Shown: piece by piece, positions 1-6,257 of the stretch
Numbering within the stretch: the stretch's first letter is position 1
Layout of the letters: every line of letters begins with the position of its first letter
NCBI GenBank assembly: GCA_016207585.1
Contig: JACQPI010000058.1
Location: 1 to 14,500 of the forward strand
Source of the DNA: Elusimicrobiota bacterium
GTDB taxonomy: Bacteria; Elusimicrobiota; Elusimicrobia; UBA1565; JACRDR01
DNA: 14,500 nucleotides
Direction: 5' to 3'
Program-made: the position numbers and the translations under genes
The notes under the pieces: model-generated
Seen by the model: only the letters and a program-made list of their open reading frames with translations
Told to the model about the DNA's origin: nothing
Database searches by the model: none

Positions 1-513
1 GCGGCGGCGCGCCGGCAAGGGCCCCCGCCTCCCGCCCTGTCCCCGACGGAAATAGAGAAGGTCCGCGTCACGACCCGCGACACCGACCCGACAGTGCGCT
101 GGGCGGCGATCGAGCTTTTGTACCGGTTGCGCGATCCCCACGCGCTCCAACTCATCGAGGACACTTTGACGCTCGACACGGATCCGGACCTGCGGCAGAA
201 CGCGCTCAGCCTCCTCCAAAGGTCCAAGCCGCAAAACGCGATGAAAAACCTGCTCCCGGCCCTCAGAGATTCTGAGGTTCGAATCCGCATCGCGGCCCTG
301 GTCACCCTCGGAGAGGTGGGCGACGCCGCCGTCACATCGCAAATCGCCGAACTTCTCAACGATTCCGAGCCTTCCGTGCGGCTTCAGGCGCTCCATACCC
401 TGGCCCAGATCCAAGAGCGCAAGCGCGCGGAATACGAAGCCCTGAACCAGCAGCTTCGCGCCTCGTATGAGAAGCAGCTGAAGCAGTCCGGCTCGAAAGG
501 CCGGCGACCGTAA
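1..513 (+). CDS. HEAT-repeat protein, C-terminal part (5' end outside window)
   Basis: The frame is open from base 1 to the TAA at 511-513, giving 170 visible residues. A GTG at 94 could be called as a start, but it lies inside a repeat helix: the residues just before it (TDPTVRWAAIELL) already fit the HEAT pattern, so the gene most likely begins upstream of the window. About four HEAT/PBS-lyase-like repeats can be seen, each with an Asp-Pro or Asp-Ser-Glu turn followed by VR..A...L (DPTVRWAAIELL, DPDLRQNALSLL, DSEVRIRIAALVTLG, DSEPSVRLQALHTLA). The tail after about residue 140 is charged and probably helical (ERKRAEYEALNQQ). HEAT repeats form protein-binding solenoids, and no catalytic residues are visible. 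It ends 29 bases before moxR and may share its transcript. The specific role is unknown. Confidence 0.8.
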   Translation, partial: AAARRQGPPPPALSPTEIEKVRVTTRDTDPTVRWAAIELLYRLRDPHALQLIEDTLTLDTDPDLRQNALSLLQRSKPQNAMKNLLPALRDSEVRIRIAALVTLGEVGDAAVTSQIAELLNDSEPSVRLQALHTLAQIQERKRAEYEALNQQLRASYEKQLKQSGSKGRRP

Positions 514-523
514 CCGGAATTTC

Positions 524-531
524 AGAGGAGG
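524..531 (+). promoter_or_regulatory. Shine-Dalgarno of moxR
   Basis: AGAGGAGG lies 11 bases before the ATG at 543 and matches the anti-SD of 16S rRNA well. It fixes the moxR start and shows that the organism uses SD-led initiation, at least in this operon. Confidence 0.75.
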
Positions 532-542
532 ACCCGATCCAT

Positions 543-1532
543 ATGGAGCTTGAAATTCGAGAGATCAACAAGCGCGTGCAGTCGGAAAGTCTGTTTCTCC
601 AGGACCTGCGCAAGGAAATCGGCAAGGTCATCGTCGGACAGGAGGAACTCGTCTCGAGAATACTTGTCGGATTGCTGGGCGATGGACACATCCTCCTCGA
701 GGGCGTGCCCGGGCTCGCCAAGACCCTCGCGGTCAAGACGCTCGCCCAGGCGATCGACGCGACGTTTTCCAGGATCCAATTCACCCCGGACCTCCTGCCG
801 GCCGACCTGACCGGGACGCTCATCTTCCACCCCAAGGACAATATCTTCCAGGTCCGCAAGGGCCCCCTGTTCGCCAACCTCGTCCTGGCCGATGAGATCA
901 ACCGCGCCCCGGCCAAGGTGCAGTCGGCCCTTCTCGAGGCGATGCAGGAGCGCCAGGTGACGATCGGGGATTCCTCGTTCGCGCTGCCCGAGCTGTTCCT
1001 GGTCCTGGCCACGCAAAACCCCATCGAGCAGGAGGGGACCTACCCCCTGCCGGAAGCCCAGGTGGACCGCTTCATGCTCAAAGTCGCGGTCACCTACCCG
1101 CGCCGCGAGGAGGAAAGGATGATCCTCGACCGCATGACGGGCGGACACCCGCCGGCCCCCAAACGACTCATCGCGCCGGCCCAGATCGTGTCGGCCCGCA
1201 AAACGGTGGGCGAGATTTACGTCGATGAGAAGATCAAGCGCTACATCCTGGACCTCGTCTTCGCCACGCGCGAACCCGAGACCTTCAAGCTCTCTCAACT
1301 GCGCCCCCTGATCCGTTACGGGGCGAGCCCGCGCGCGACCATCTACCTGACGCTCGCCTCGAAGGCGTACGCCTTCCTGAGCGGCCGGGGGTACGTCACC
1401 CCGGAGGACGTCAAGGCGATCGGCCAAGACGTGCTGCGCCACCGCATCCTCGTGAGCTACGAGGCGGAGGCCGAGAACGTCCGGTCCGAGGATATCGTCC
1501 GCACCCTGTTCGAGACGGTCGAAGTCCCTTGA
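543..1532 (+). CDS. moxR: MoxR-family AAA+ ATPase
   Basis: A 329-residue MoxR-type AAA+ ATPase of normal family length. Visible motifs are Walker A GVPGLAKT (54-61), Walker B LVLADEINRAP (113-123, with D117/E118), sensor 1 ATQNP (156-160) and the MoxR signature EGTYPLPEAQVDRF (164-177). The C-terminal part is the helical lid (YGASPRATIYL, then GRGYVTPEDVKAI). MoxR ATPases act in the cytoplasm as chaperone-like machines that mature or activate VWA-domain proteins. The likely clients here are the DUF58 protein that overlaps it and the BatA/BatB proteins further downstream. The start is set by the SD at 524-531. The stop TGA overlaps the TTG start of the DUF58 gene by 4 bases (TTGA), so the two are probably translationally coupled. 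Family assignment is very secure; the client proteins are inferred from context. Confidence 0.97.
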   Translation: MELEIREINKRVQSESLFLQDLRKEIGKVIVGQEELVSRILVGLLGDGHILLEGVPGLAKTLAVKTLAQAIDATFSRIQFTPDLLPADLTGTLIFHPKDNIFQVRKGPLFANLVLADEINRAPAKVQSALLEAMQERQVTIGDSSFALPELFLVLATQNPIEQEGTYPLPEAQVDRFMLKVAVTYPRREEERMILDRMTGGHPPAPKRLIAPAQIVSARKTVGEIYVDEKIKRYILDLVFATREPETFKLSQLRPLIRYGASPRATIYLTLASKAYAFLSGRGYVTPEDVKAIGQDVLRHRILVSYEAEAENVRSEDIVRTLFETVEVP

Positions 1533-2410
1533 TCCCCAGAGAGATATTCGCGCAGGTCCGCCGCATCGAGATCAAGACTCGGCGCCTGGTGGCCGAGACT
1601 TTCGGCGGCAAGTACCTCAGCGTCTTCAAAGGCCAGGGGATCGAGTTCGCGGAGGTCCGCGAGTACGTCCCCGGAGACGACATCCGCACCATCGACTGGA
1701 ACGTCACGGCGCGCACCGGCCGCCCCTTCGTGCGCCGCTACCAGGACGAGCGCGAATTGACGGTCCTTTTGGCCTGCGACATGTCGGGCTCGCAGTTTTT
1801 CGGGACGGACCTCAAGTTCAAAAAGGAGATCGCCGCCGAGATCGCGGCGCTTTTGGCCTTCTCGGCTCTGCGCAACAACGACAAGGCGGGACTTTTCCTA
1901 TTCACCGACGCAGCCGAACTGTATCTGCCGCCCCGCAAGGGACGCTCCCATATCCTGACGCTGATCCGGGACCTCCTGGCCTTCGAGCCCAAAAGCCGCC
2001 GGACCGCCATCGGCGCCAGCCTCGACGTCCTGAACCGCCACTTGAAGCGACGCAGCATCCTGTTCCTGCTTTCGGATTTCATGGATCGCGGCTTCGATGC
2101 CAGCCTGCGCCGAACCGCCATCCGCCACGACCTGATACCGGTTTTGATCGAGGACCCCCGCGAACTCGAATTGCCCAGCATTCCGGCGCTGCTCGAGATC
2201 GAGGACCCGGAGACGGGGGAGACGACTCTCATCAACGGCCGGTCATCGAACCGCCTGAGGGATATGCAACGCCGGCGGCAGCTTCGAAAAGAGGCCACGT
2301 TCCAGCTGTTCCGTTCCGCGGGACTCGACTTTATCCGCATCCGCACCGACCAGCCCTACGCGGATCCCCTGATCCAGTTTTTCCGGTCGCGCGCGCGGAG
2401 ATTCCGGTGA
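1529..2410 (+). CDS. DUF58 domain protein (VWA-like, MoxR partner)
   Basis: A 293-residue DUF58 protein. The family hallmark is clear: FAEVREYVPGDDIRTIDWNVTAR (40-62), followed by RPFVRRYQDERELTVLLACDMSGS (65-88). The last part is a DxSxS metal-site motif (D84, S86, S88), with FLLSDF (179-184) as a further MIDAS-like element. No signal peptide or membrane segment is seen, so the protein should be cytoplasmic. DUF58 proteins nearly always sit next to MoxR ATPases and are thought to work with them on VWA or membrane complexes; the precise function is unknown. The start is a TTG in the TTGA overlap with moxR, and residues MIPREIFAQVRRIEIKTRRL form the usual N-terminus of the family. The stop TGA overlaps the GTG of the next gene by 4 bases (GTGA). 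Confidence 0.95.
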   Translation: MIPREIFAQVRRIEIKTRRLVAETFGGKYLSVFKGQGIEFAEVREYVPGDDIRTIDWNVTARTGRPFVRRYQDERELTVLLACDMSGSQFFGTDLKFKKEIAAEIAALLAFSALRNNDKAGLFLFTDAAELYLPPRKGRSHILTLIRDLLAFEPKSRRTAIGASLDVLNRHLKRRSILFLLSDFMDRGFDASLRRTAIRHDLIPVLIEDPRELELPSIPALLEIEDPETGETTLINGRSSNRLRDMQRRRQLRKEATFQLFRSAGLDFIRIRTDQPYADPLIQFFRSRARRFR

Positions 2411-3354
2411 GCCGCCGCGCTATATTGCGCCTGGTATCCCCGCCAGGAGCCGTCCTGGGAGCCGCGTTGCTCCTTCAGGCCTGGCCGGCGATCGCGCAAT
2501 CCATCAGCTTCGAACTTCGTCCGTCCTCGCGGGCCGTGATCGGGGCTCCGGTCGAAATAGCGGGGCGGGTGCGATATCCGGCCCGATTCACCCTCTCGTC
2601 GGACCTGACGGGCCGGACGACCGGCCCCTTCACGATACTGAAAGCGGAGCTCGGCGACCCGCAACTGTCGGGCGACGGCAATACTCAGGACGTCAAACTC
2701 AGCGTCGTGCCTTTCGATCTGGGCTCCCTGACGTTTCCATCCCTGCCTTGGACCCTGACGGACGATTCCGGTAAAACGGAGACGGTCAAAAGCCCGCCCG
2801 TCAAGTTGGAGGTCGGCGGCCCTTCCCCGGACCCAGGGGACATTCGGGATATCAAGCCTCCTCTTGCCGTCACGATAGGACCGTGGGTAGTGCTGGCGCT
2901 GGCGCTCGCTGCGGCGATGGCCTGGGCCTTCTGGAAGCGTTGGATTTCAAGGCGCGGCGCCGCGGCGTCCGGCGCGACGCCCGCCGCGACGGACGCCCGC
3001 CCTCCCTACGTCATCGCCCTGGAAGAGCTCGGGCGATTGGAGTCGTCGGGCCTTCCCGCCAAGGAGTTTTACGTGAGGCTCTCCGACATCCTGCGCGTCT
3101 ACCTGGAGCGGCGCTTCGGCATCCCGGCGCCTCTCTTGACGACCGGAGACGTCCTGCGCCAGATGCGCGAGGCGGAGCTCGACCGAGCCGCCGTGGGGGG
3201 AAGCCGGGAGCTCTTGGAGCGCGCGGATCTCGTCAAGTTCGCCAAGTTCTCGCCGGACACCGCCCAACGAACCCAGGACATCCAATCAGCCGTCCGATTC
3301 GTGCAGGCCACCGCTCCCGTTCCGGAAATCGCCCCTCTCTCCAGTCCCGCCTAA
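2407..3354 (+). CDS. DUF4381/BatD-like membrane-anchored protein
   Basis: 315 residues. The N-terminus is a signal peptide (hydrophobic core about 13-28, likely cleavage after AIAQ near residue 31). A beta-rich periplasmic domain (about 32-140) follows, resembling one BatD-type repeat. Next come DIRDIKPP (145-152), a conserved pre-membrane motif in DUF4381 and related Bat-associated proteins, and a single membrane segment (about 157-176). A helical cytoplasmic domain (about 198-297) carries EFYVRLSDILRVYLERRFGIPA, typical of the C-termini of these families. The GTG start lies in a GTGA overlap with the DUF58 gene, and the position of the signal peptide supports it. With moxR and DUF58 it forms the upstream half of a Bat-type locus, and it probably links the cytoplasmic partners to the periplasm. 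The exact function is unknown. It is shorter than true BatD, which is encoded at 11685. Confidence 0.85.
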   Translation: MSRRAILRLVSPPGAVLGAALLLQAWPAIAQSISFELRPSSRAVIGAPVEIAGRVRYPARFTLSSDLTGRTTGPFTILKAELGDPQLSGDGNTQDVKLSVVPFDLGSLTFPSLPWTLTDDSGKTETVKSPPVKLEVGGPSPDPGDIRDIKPPLAVTIGPWVVLALALAAAMAWAFWKRWISRRGAAASGATPAATDARPPYVIALEELGRLESSGLPAKEFYVRLSDILRVYLERRFGIPAPLLTTGDVLRQMREAELDRAAVGGSRELLERADLVKFAKFSPDTAQRTQDIQSAVRFVQATAPVPEIAPLSSPA

Positions 3355-3355
3355 A

Positions 3356-3364
3356 TGCTACAAT
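3356..3364 (+). promoter_or_regulatory. Putative extended -10 promoter inside a perfect inverted repeat
   Basis: TGCTACAAT fits the extended -10 consensus TGnTATAAT with one mismatch. It sits in an 18-base gap and inside a perfect 7-bp inverted repeat, AATGCTA-CAA-TAGCATT (3354-3370). Transcription would start about 3371-3373, at or next to the ATG at 3373, which has no Shine-Dalgarno. No good -35 box is seen, as is common with extended -10 promoters. The repeat could be an operator, or could just be a small hairpin. It would mark the start of a transcription unit separate from the Bat-type genes upstream. Confidence 0.5.
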
Positions 3365-3372
3365 AGCATTCG

Positions 3373-4146
3373 ATGGCGCTGACCAAAGAAGAGATACCGA
3401 AGCTCCTCCAACTCCAGACGCAAGACCGCCTCCTCGATTCCCTCCAAGCCTCTATCAATAAGATTCCAAAGGACATCCAAGCGCTCCAGGACTCCCTGGA
3501 CGCCGAGAAATCCCGGGTCGCCGAGCTCAAGAACAAGGCGAACAAGCTTCAGATCGAGAAAAAAGAAAAGGAGATTTCCCTTGCCCAGAAAGAAGAGGCG
3601 ATCCGCAAGCACGGCCAGGAACTCAACCACGTCAAGACCAATGAAGCCTACCGCGCCCTGCAGGTCGAGATCGACAAGGCAAAATCCGACGTCAGCGAAC
3701 TGGAGACGGCGATCCTCCTCTTGATGGAGCAGGTCGACTCGACCTCCCGGGAGGAGAAAAAGGCGGCCGCCGCCCTCAAGGACGCCGAGGCGAAGGCGCA
3801 GAAAGAGATCCAATCCTTGGAAGCCGAGAAGTCTAAACTGTCGGCCGAACTGACTGAAAAGCGTTCGACGCGCGACTCCCTGGCCCAGGCCATCGCACCG
3901 GAAGTGATCAAGATCTACGATCATCTGCGCGCCCGGCGCCAGGGGATCGCTCTGGCCCCCGTCAACGCGACGATGTGCGGCGCCTGCCGCATCACCCTGC
4001 TGCCCCAATCCTTGGTCGAGTTGACGCGCGGCAACAAGCTCGTCGCTTGCGAGAGCTGCCAGCGCATTCTCTACCGGCCCGAGTCGATCGCCGAAACCGC
4101 GCTGTCGGCCCGGTCTCCCGCCCCTCAGGATCAAGCCGCGCCGTAA
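3373..4146 (+). CDS. Coiled-coil C4 zinc-ribbon protein (COG1579/CdsZ type)
   Basis: 257 residues. Residues about 1-175 are a long, charged antiparallel coiled coil containing VKTNEAYRALQVEI (87-100), a family signature. Residues about 198-235 form a C4 zinc ribbon with two CxxC pairs, MCGAC (C202, C205) and CESC (C226, C229), and the typical sequence IAPEVIKIYDHLR precedes it (173-185). No signal peptide is present, so the protein is cytoplasmic. The family is widespread in bacteria. The chlamydial member CdsZ binds type III secretion proteins and actinobacterial members lie next to RNase H genes, but a general function has not been settled. As in actinobacteria, the next gene here is RNase HI, 26 bases downstream. 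The ATG has no SD and sits 8 bases after a -10-like box. The coding sequence looks more Lys/Glu-rich than its neighbours, as expected for a coiled coil. Confidence 0.92.
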   Translation: MALTKEEIPKLLQLQTQDRLLDSLQASINKIPKDIQALQDSLDAEKSRVAELKNKANKLQIEKKEKEISLAQKEEAIRKHGQELNHVKTNEAYRALQVEIDKAKSDVSELETAILLLMEQVDSTSREEKKAAAALKDAEAKAQKEIQSLEAEKSKLSAELTEKRSTRDSLAQAIAPEVIKIYDHLRARRQGIALAPVNATMCGACRITLLPQSLVELTRGNKLVACESCQRILYRPESIAETALSARSPAPQDQAAP

Positions 4147-4172
4147 AGGCTTGTGTAAGATTCCGGCCCCCC

Positions 4173-4574
4173 GTGAAACTGCGCGTTTTTGTCGACGGCG
4201 CCAGCCGAGGCAACCCCGGCCCCAGTTCCGTCGGGGTCGTGATCCAGGACGACCTCGGCCGCACGGTCCGCGAACACTGCCGGCGCATCGGCCAAACGAC
4301 CAACAATGTCGCGGAGTACGCGGCGCTCCTGGACGCCTTGGAGATCGGCCGCGAGTTGGGCGGGACCGAGATCCTCATCCATTCCGACTCGCAGCTTCTG
4401 GTCCGCCAACTGAGCGGCGCCTACCGGGTGAAAAATCCGAGGCTTCAGGGATATTTTTCGAGGATTCAACTGCTGCTTCGGGAGTTCGCGGCGGCCGAGT
4501 TCGTCCACGTGCCCCGGGAACAGAACAAGCGCGCGGACAAGCTCGCGAACGCGGCCTTGGACGCCGAAGAATAA
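4173..4574 (+). CDS. rnhA: Ribonuclease HI (single-domain, reverse-transcriptase-like fold)
   Basis: 133 residues from a GTG start. The RNase H core is complete: FVDGASRGNPGP (6-17, catalytic D8), NNVAEYAALLDAL (44-56, E48), IHSDSQLLVRQL (69-80, D72) and REQNKRADKLAN (115-126, D122). These four acidic residues make up the DEDD metal site used to cut the RNA strand of RNA-DNA hybrids. The NNVAEY form and the lack of a basic handle region resemble the archaeal/actinobacterial Rv2228c-type enzymes more than E. coli RnhA. There is no fused CobC phosphatase domain. I chose GTG 4173 because it sits directly before the first beta strand and no start is available further upstream in the gap. No SD is visible; a weak TAAGAT at 4156-4161 might act as a -10. 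The gap to the zinc-ribbon gene is 26 bases. Confidence 0.93.
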   Translation: MKLRVFVDGASRGNPGPSSVGVVIQDDLGRTVREHCRRIGQTTNNVAEYAALLDALEIGRELGGTEILIHSDSQLLVRQLSGAYRVKNPRLQGYFSRIQLLLREFAAAEFVHVPREQNKRADKLANAALDAEE

Positions 4575-4587
4575 CCCGGCCGCGCTT

Positions 4588-4594
4588 GGAGGAG
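4588..4594 (+). promoter_or_regulatory. Shine-Dalgarno-like GGAGGAG before an alternative TTG start
   Basis: GGAGGAG ends 8 bases before TTG 4603, which is ideal spacing, but 23 bases before ATG 4618, which is too far. If it is used, the radical SAM protein gains five residues (MYNTR). It competes with the leaderless ATG model described at 4606. Confidence 0.45.
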
Positions 4595-4605
4595 CCTCTA
4601 TCTTG

Positions 4606-4611
4606 TATAAT
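4606..4611 (+). promoter_or_regulatory. Perfect -10 box TATAAT of the radical SAM gene
   Basis: TATAAT is an exact sigma-70-type -10 hexamer in a strongly GC-rich region. Standard spacing puts the transcription start at 4618, exactly the A of the ATG, which would give a leaderless mRNA. A weak -35-like TTGGAG lies at 4586-4591, but with only a 14-base spacer. The box may be genuine with no strong -35. Confidence 0.55.
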
Positions 4612-4617
4612 ACACGG

Positions 4618-5772
4618 ATGCAGACTCCCGTCATTGCTCCCGAACCACCCAAGACCGTTCGGACGCCGTCTGTGCAGCCGCCGCGCGGCCTGCGCCATCT
4701 CGCTGAAACCCTCAAGCTGACCCTCTTCAACGGCGGCCCCGGCCAGTGCGTATTCCCCATCAACAACGCCTGCAACGCCGCCTGCGATTTTTGCCATTTC
4801 AACCGGAACCAACTGGCCCGGGACCAATGGCGCTTCGTGCCGCTTCAAGGAGCCAAGGACGCCATCGATATCCTGTACCGCAACGAAGTCCACTATATCG
4901 TGCTGACGGGCGGCGAGCCGATGATGCACCCCGATCTCCTGGAGATCGCGGGCCACGCCAAGCGCGCCGGGATGACGGTCCTTCTGGTCACCAACGGCTC
5001 TCTCTTGACCCCGCAGAGCTGCCGCGCGCTGAAAGAGAACGGCGTCTCAAGCATCTTCATTTCGATCGACGCGCATGAGGCGTCCGTCCATGAGAAGAAT
5101 CGGGGGCTCCCGAAGGTCCTGGAGCGCATCCGCAAGGCCAACGCGCTCTTCAAGGAGCTGGGAGTTCAGAGCACCGCCTCCGTGACGATGAGCCGCCTCA
5201 TCACCGACTACGAGGCGCTGCCCGCCTTCCTGGAGGGCCTCGGCTTCCGGTCGGTCACATTCTCCTATCCCCTGGTCCGCCTGGGATCGAGCTTCCTGGG
5301 CTACGCGGATTCCAACCTGGTAAACTTCCAGTCCGAGGAGCTCGTCCGTGCCTTCGACTCGGTCCAGCGCCTTAAGAAGCGTTTCCACGTGGTCAATCCC
5401 GCGACCTCCCTTGAGGAAATGCGCCGCTTCCTGCGCGGCGAGCAGCAGGATTTCGAATGCCTGGGGGGCTACAAGTATTTTTACCTGGATTGGGAGCTCC
5501 AGCTGTGGCGCTGCCACCATTGGGAAACGCCGATGTGCTCCATCTACGATTTCGACGACTCGAAGCGCATCCGCGACGGCTGCCAGCGCTGCATGATCGA
5601 CTGCATGCGCGATCCCAGCGTAATGCAGCATATCGCCATCTCCATGAGCGACGCGGCCGGCCACGTCCGCGCGGGCCGGCTGGGAGCGGCCGCGCGGACG
5701 CTCCTCACGAAGAAAAACGCCTTGTCCTTGAAATCGGCCATCGAGCAATGGCGCTGGATCGTCGGTCTATGA
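4618..5772 (+). CDS. Radical SAM protein with Cys-rich (SPASM/twitch-like) C-terminus
   Basis: 384 residues from ATG 4618, or 389 from TTG 4603. The radical SAM motif CNAACDFC (C52, C56, C59) binds the 4Fe-4S cluster that cleaves S-adenosylmethionine. It is followed by the GGEP motif in YIVLTGGEPMMHP (about 99-111) and VTNGSLLT, then FISIDAHEASVHEKNRG, all standard for the TIM-barrel core. The C-terminal third has further cysteines: FECLGGY, WRCHHWETPMC and CQRCMIDC. This arrangement resembles SPASM/twitch domains that hold one or two auxiliary clusters. SPASM enzymes modify peptides, sugars, lipids or cofactors; no substrate can be read from this sequence. No small precursor-peptide gene is visible beside it. 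The EamA-like transporter starts 18 bases downstream, suggesting modification followed by export or flipping of a small molecule or lipid head group. The start is uncertain, as described in the two site entries upstream. Confidence 0.9.
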   Translation: MQTPVIAPEPPKTVRTPSVQPPRGLRHLAETLKLTLFNGGPGQCVFPINNACNAACDFCHFNRNQLARDQWRFVPLQGAKDAIDILYRNEVHYIVLTGGEPMMHPDLLEIAGHAKRAGMTVLLVTNGSLLTPQSCRALKENGVSSIFISIDAHEASVHEKNRGLPKVLERIRKANALFKELGVQSTASVTMSRLITDYEALPAFLEGLGFRSVTFSYPLVRLGSSFLGYADSNLVNFQSEELVRAFDSVQRLKKRFHVVNPATSLEEMRRFLRGEQQDFECLGGYKYFYLDWELQLWRCHHWETPMCSIYDFDDSKRIRDGCQRCMIDCMRDPSVMQHIAISMSDAAGHVRAGRLGAAARTLLTKKNALSLKSAIEQWRWIVGL

Positions 5773-5773
5773 T
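5768..5773 (+). promoter_or_regulatory. Possible -10 box TATGAT before the EamA-like gene
   Basis: TATGAT (5 of 6 matches to TATAAT) overlaps the stop codon of the radical SAM gene and would start transcription near 5780, 11 bases before ATG 5791. No SD is visible in that gap. Weak evidence taken alone; listed because the neighbouring genes show the same arrangement. Confidence 0.25.
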
Positions 5774-5790
5774 ATGAAGCGAGTCGCTCC

Positions 5791-6243
5791 ATGAAAACCG
5801 TTCTTGTTTTGATCCTGGCTACGCTCGCGGCCGCCGTCGGGGAAGCCTTCATCGCGCGCGGCATGAAGCAGATGGGGGACGTCTCTCTCTTGGGAATCAA
5901 GGGGTTGTGGAAATCGGTGGGAATGTTCACCCACCCTCTCGTCCTGCTGGGCATCGCCTTCACCATTTTGTTTTTCGTCCTATTCACCTGGGCGCTGTCC
6001 TGGTCCGATCTCAGCTTCGCCCAGCCCCTGACCGCGCTGAGTTTCGTGTTCGGCACGCTCATCGCGAAGTACTTCCTCAACGAAGACGTCTCATTTTGGC
6101 GCTGGCTCGGCGTCCTGGTGATCGTATTCGGGGTCTTTCTGATCACGCGCGATCCCAAACAGCTGACACCGGGCGGGGGATATTCGCCCGGTGCCGCGGG
6201 CAAGGAAGGATTTCCTCTTCCCGCGGCGCCGGGAGGCGGTTAA
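5791..6243 (+). CDS. Half-size EamA/SMR-like membrane transporter with unusual Gly/Pro tail
   Basis: 150 residues with four hydrophobic segments (about 3-22, 46-69, 77-95 and 103-120), the size of one half of an EamA/drug-metabolite transporter or a member of the SMR/ArnE-like group. A Glu in the first helix (E18, in AAAVGEAF) is placed like the essential membrane Glu of EmrE. Segments 3 and 4 read FAQPLTALSFVFGTLIAKYFLNEDVSFWRWLGVLVIVFGVFLI in character, with the usual E98 before the last helix. Such proteins work as dimers or pairs and move small cations or flip lipid-linked groups; the substrate here is unknown. The final 28 residues after ITRD form a Gly/Pro/Ala-rich tail not expected in the family, and two strong DNA palindromes lie in the part encoding it. 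The ATG at 5791 is the only sensible start. Confidence 0.88.
   Translation: MKTVLVLILATLAAAVGEAFIARGMKQMGDVSLLGIKGLWKSVGMFTHPLVLLGIAFTILFFVLFTWALSWSDLSFAQPLTALSFVFGTLIAKYFLNEDVSFWRWLGVLVIVFGVFLITRDPKQLTPGGGYSPGAAGKEGFPLPAAPGGG
6168..6192 (+). repeat. Hairpin in the 3' end of the EamA-like gene (first of two)
   Basis: Perfect 8-bp inverted repeat ACCGGGCG / CGCCCGGT (6168-6175 and 6185-6192) with a 9-base loop GGGGATATT. It lies in the codons for the Gly-rich tail, directly beside a second hairpin. There is no T-run after it, so an intrinsic terminator is unlikely. Confidence 0.6.
6185..6232 (+). repeat. Dispersed 48-bp palindrome-bearing repeat, copy 1
   Basis: Aligned without gaps to 12118-12165, 40 of 48 bases match by hand count. 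This includes a 19-base identical block (6214-6232, CCTCTTCCCGCGGCGCCGG) and an 11-base block (6196-6206). Its core is a strong hairpin: arms GCCGCGGG (6193-6200) and CCCGCGGC (6220-6227), plus an inner AGGAA/TTCCT stem. It is read in frame as AGKEGFPLPAAP at the C-terminal tail of the transporter. The other copy is read in the same frame in batD. Confidence 0.6.
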
Positions 6244-6257
6244 GGATTTCCGACGCG

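Noticed and set aside
3354..3370. Inverted repeat as a rho-independent terminator
   Set aside because: The stem is A/T-rich, only 7 bp, and has no T-run after it. A promoter or operator reading fits better.
5907..6257. N-terminal extension of the methyltransferase back to 5907
   Set aside because: The extension lies wholly within the transporter gene, reads as Arg/His/Pro-rich shadow sequence, and the methyltransferase fold begins after ATG 6258.
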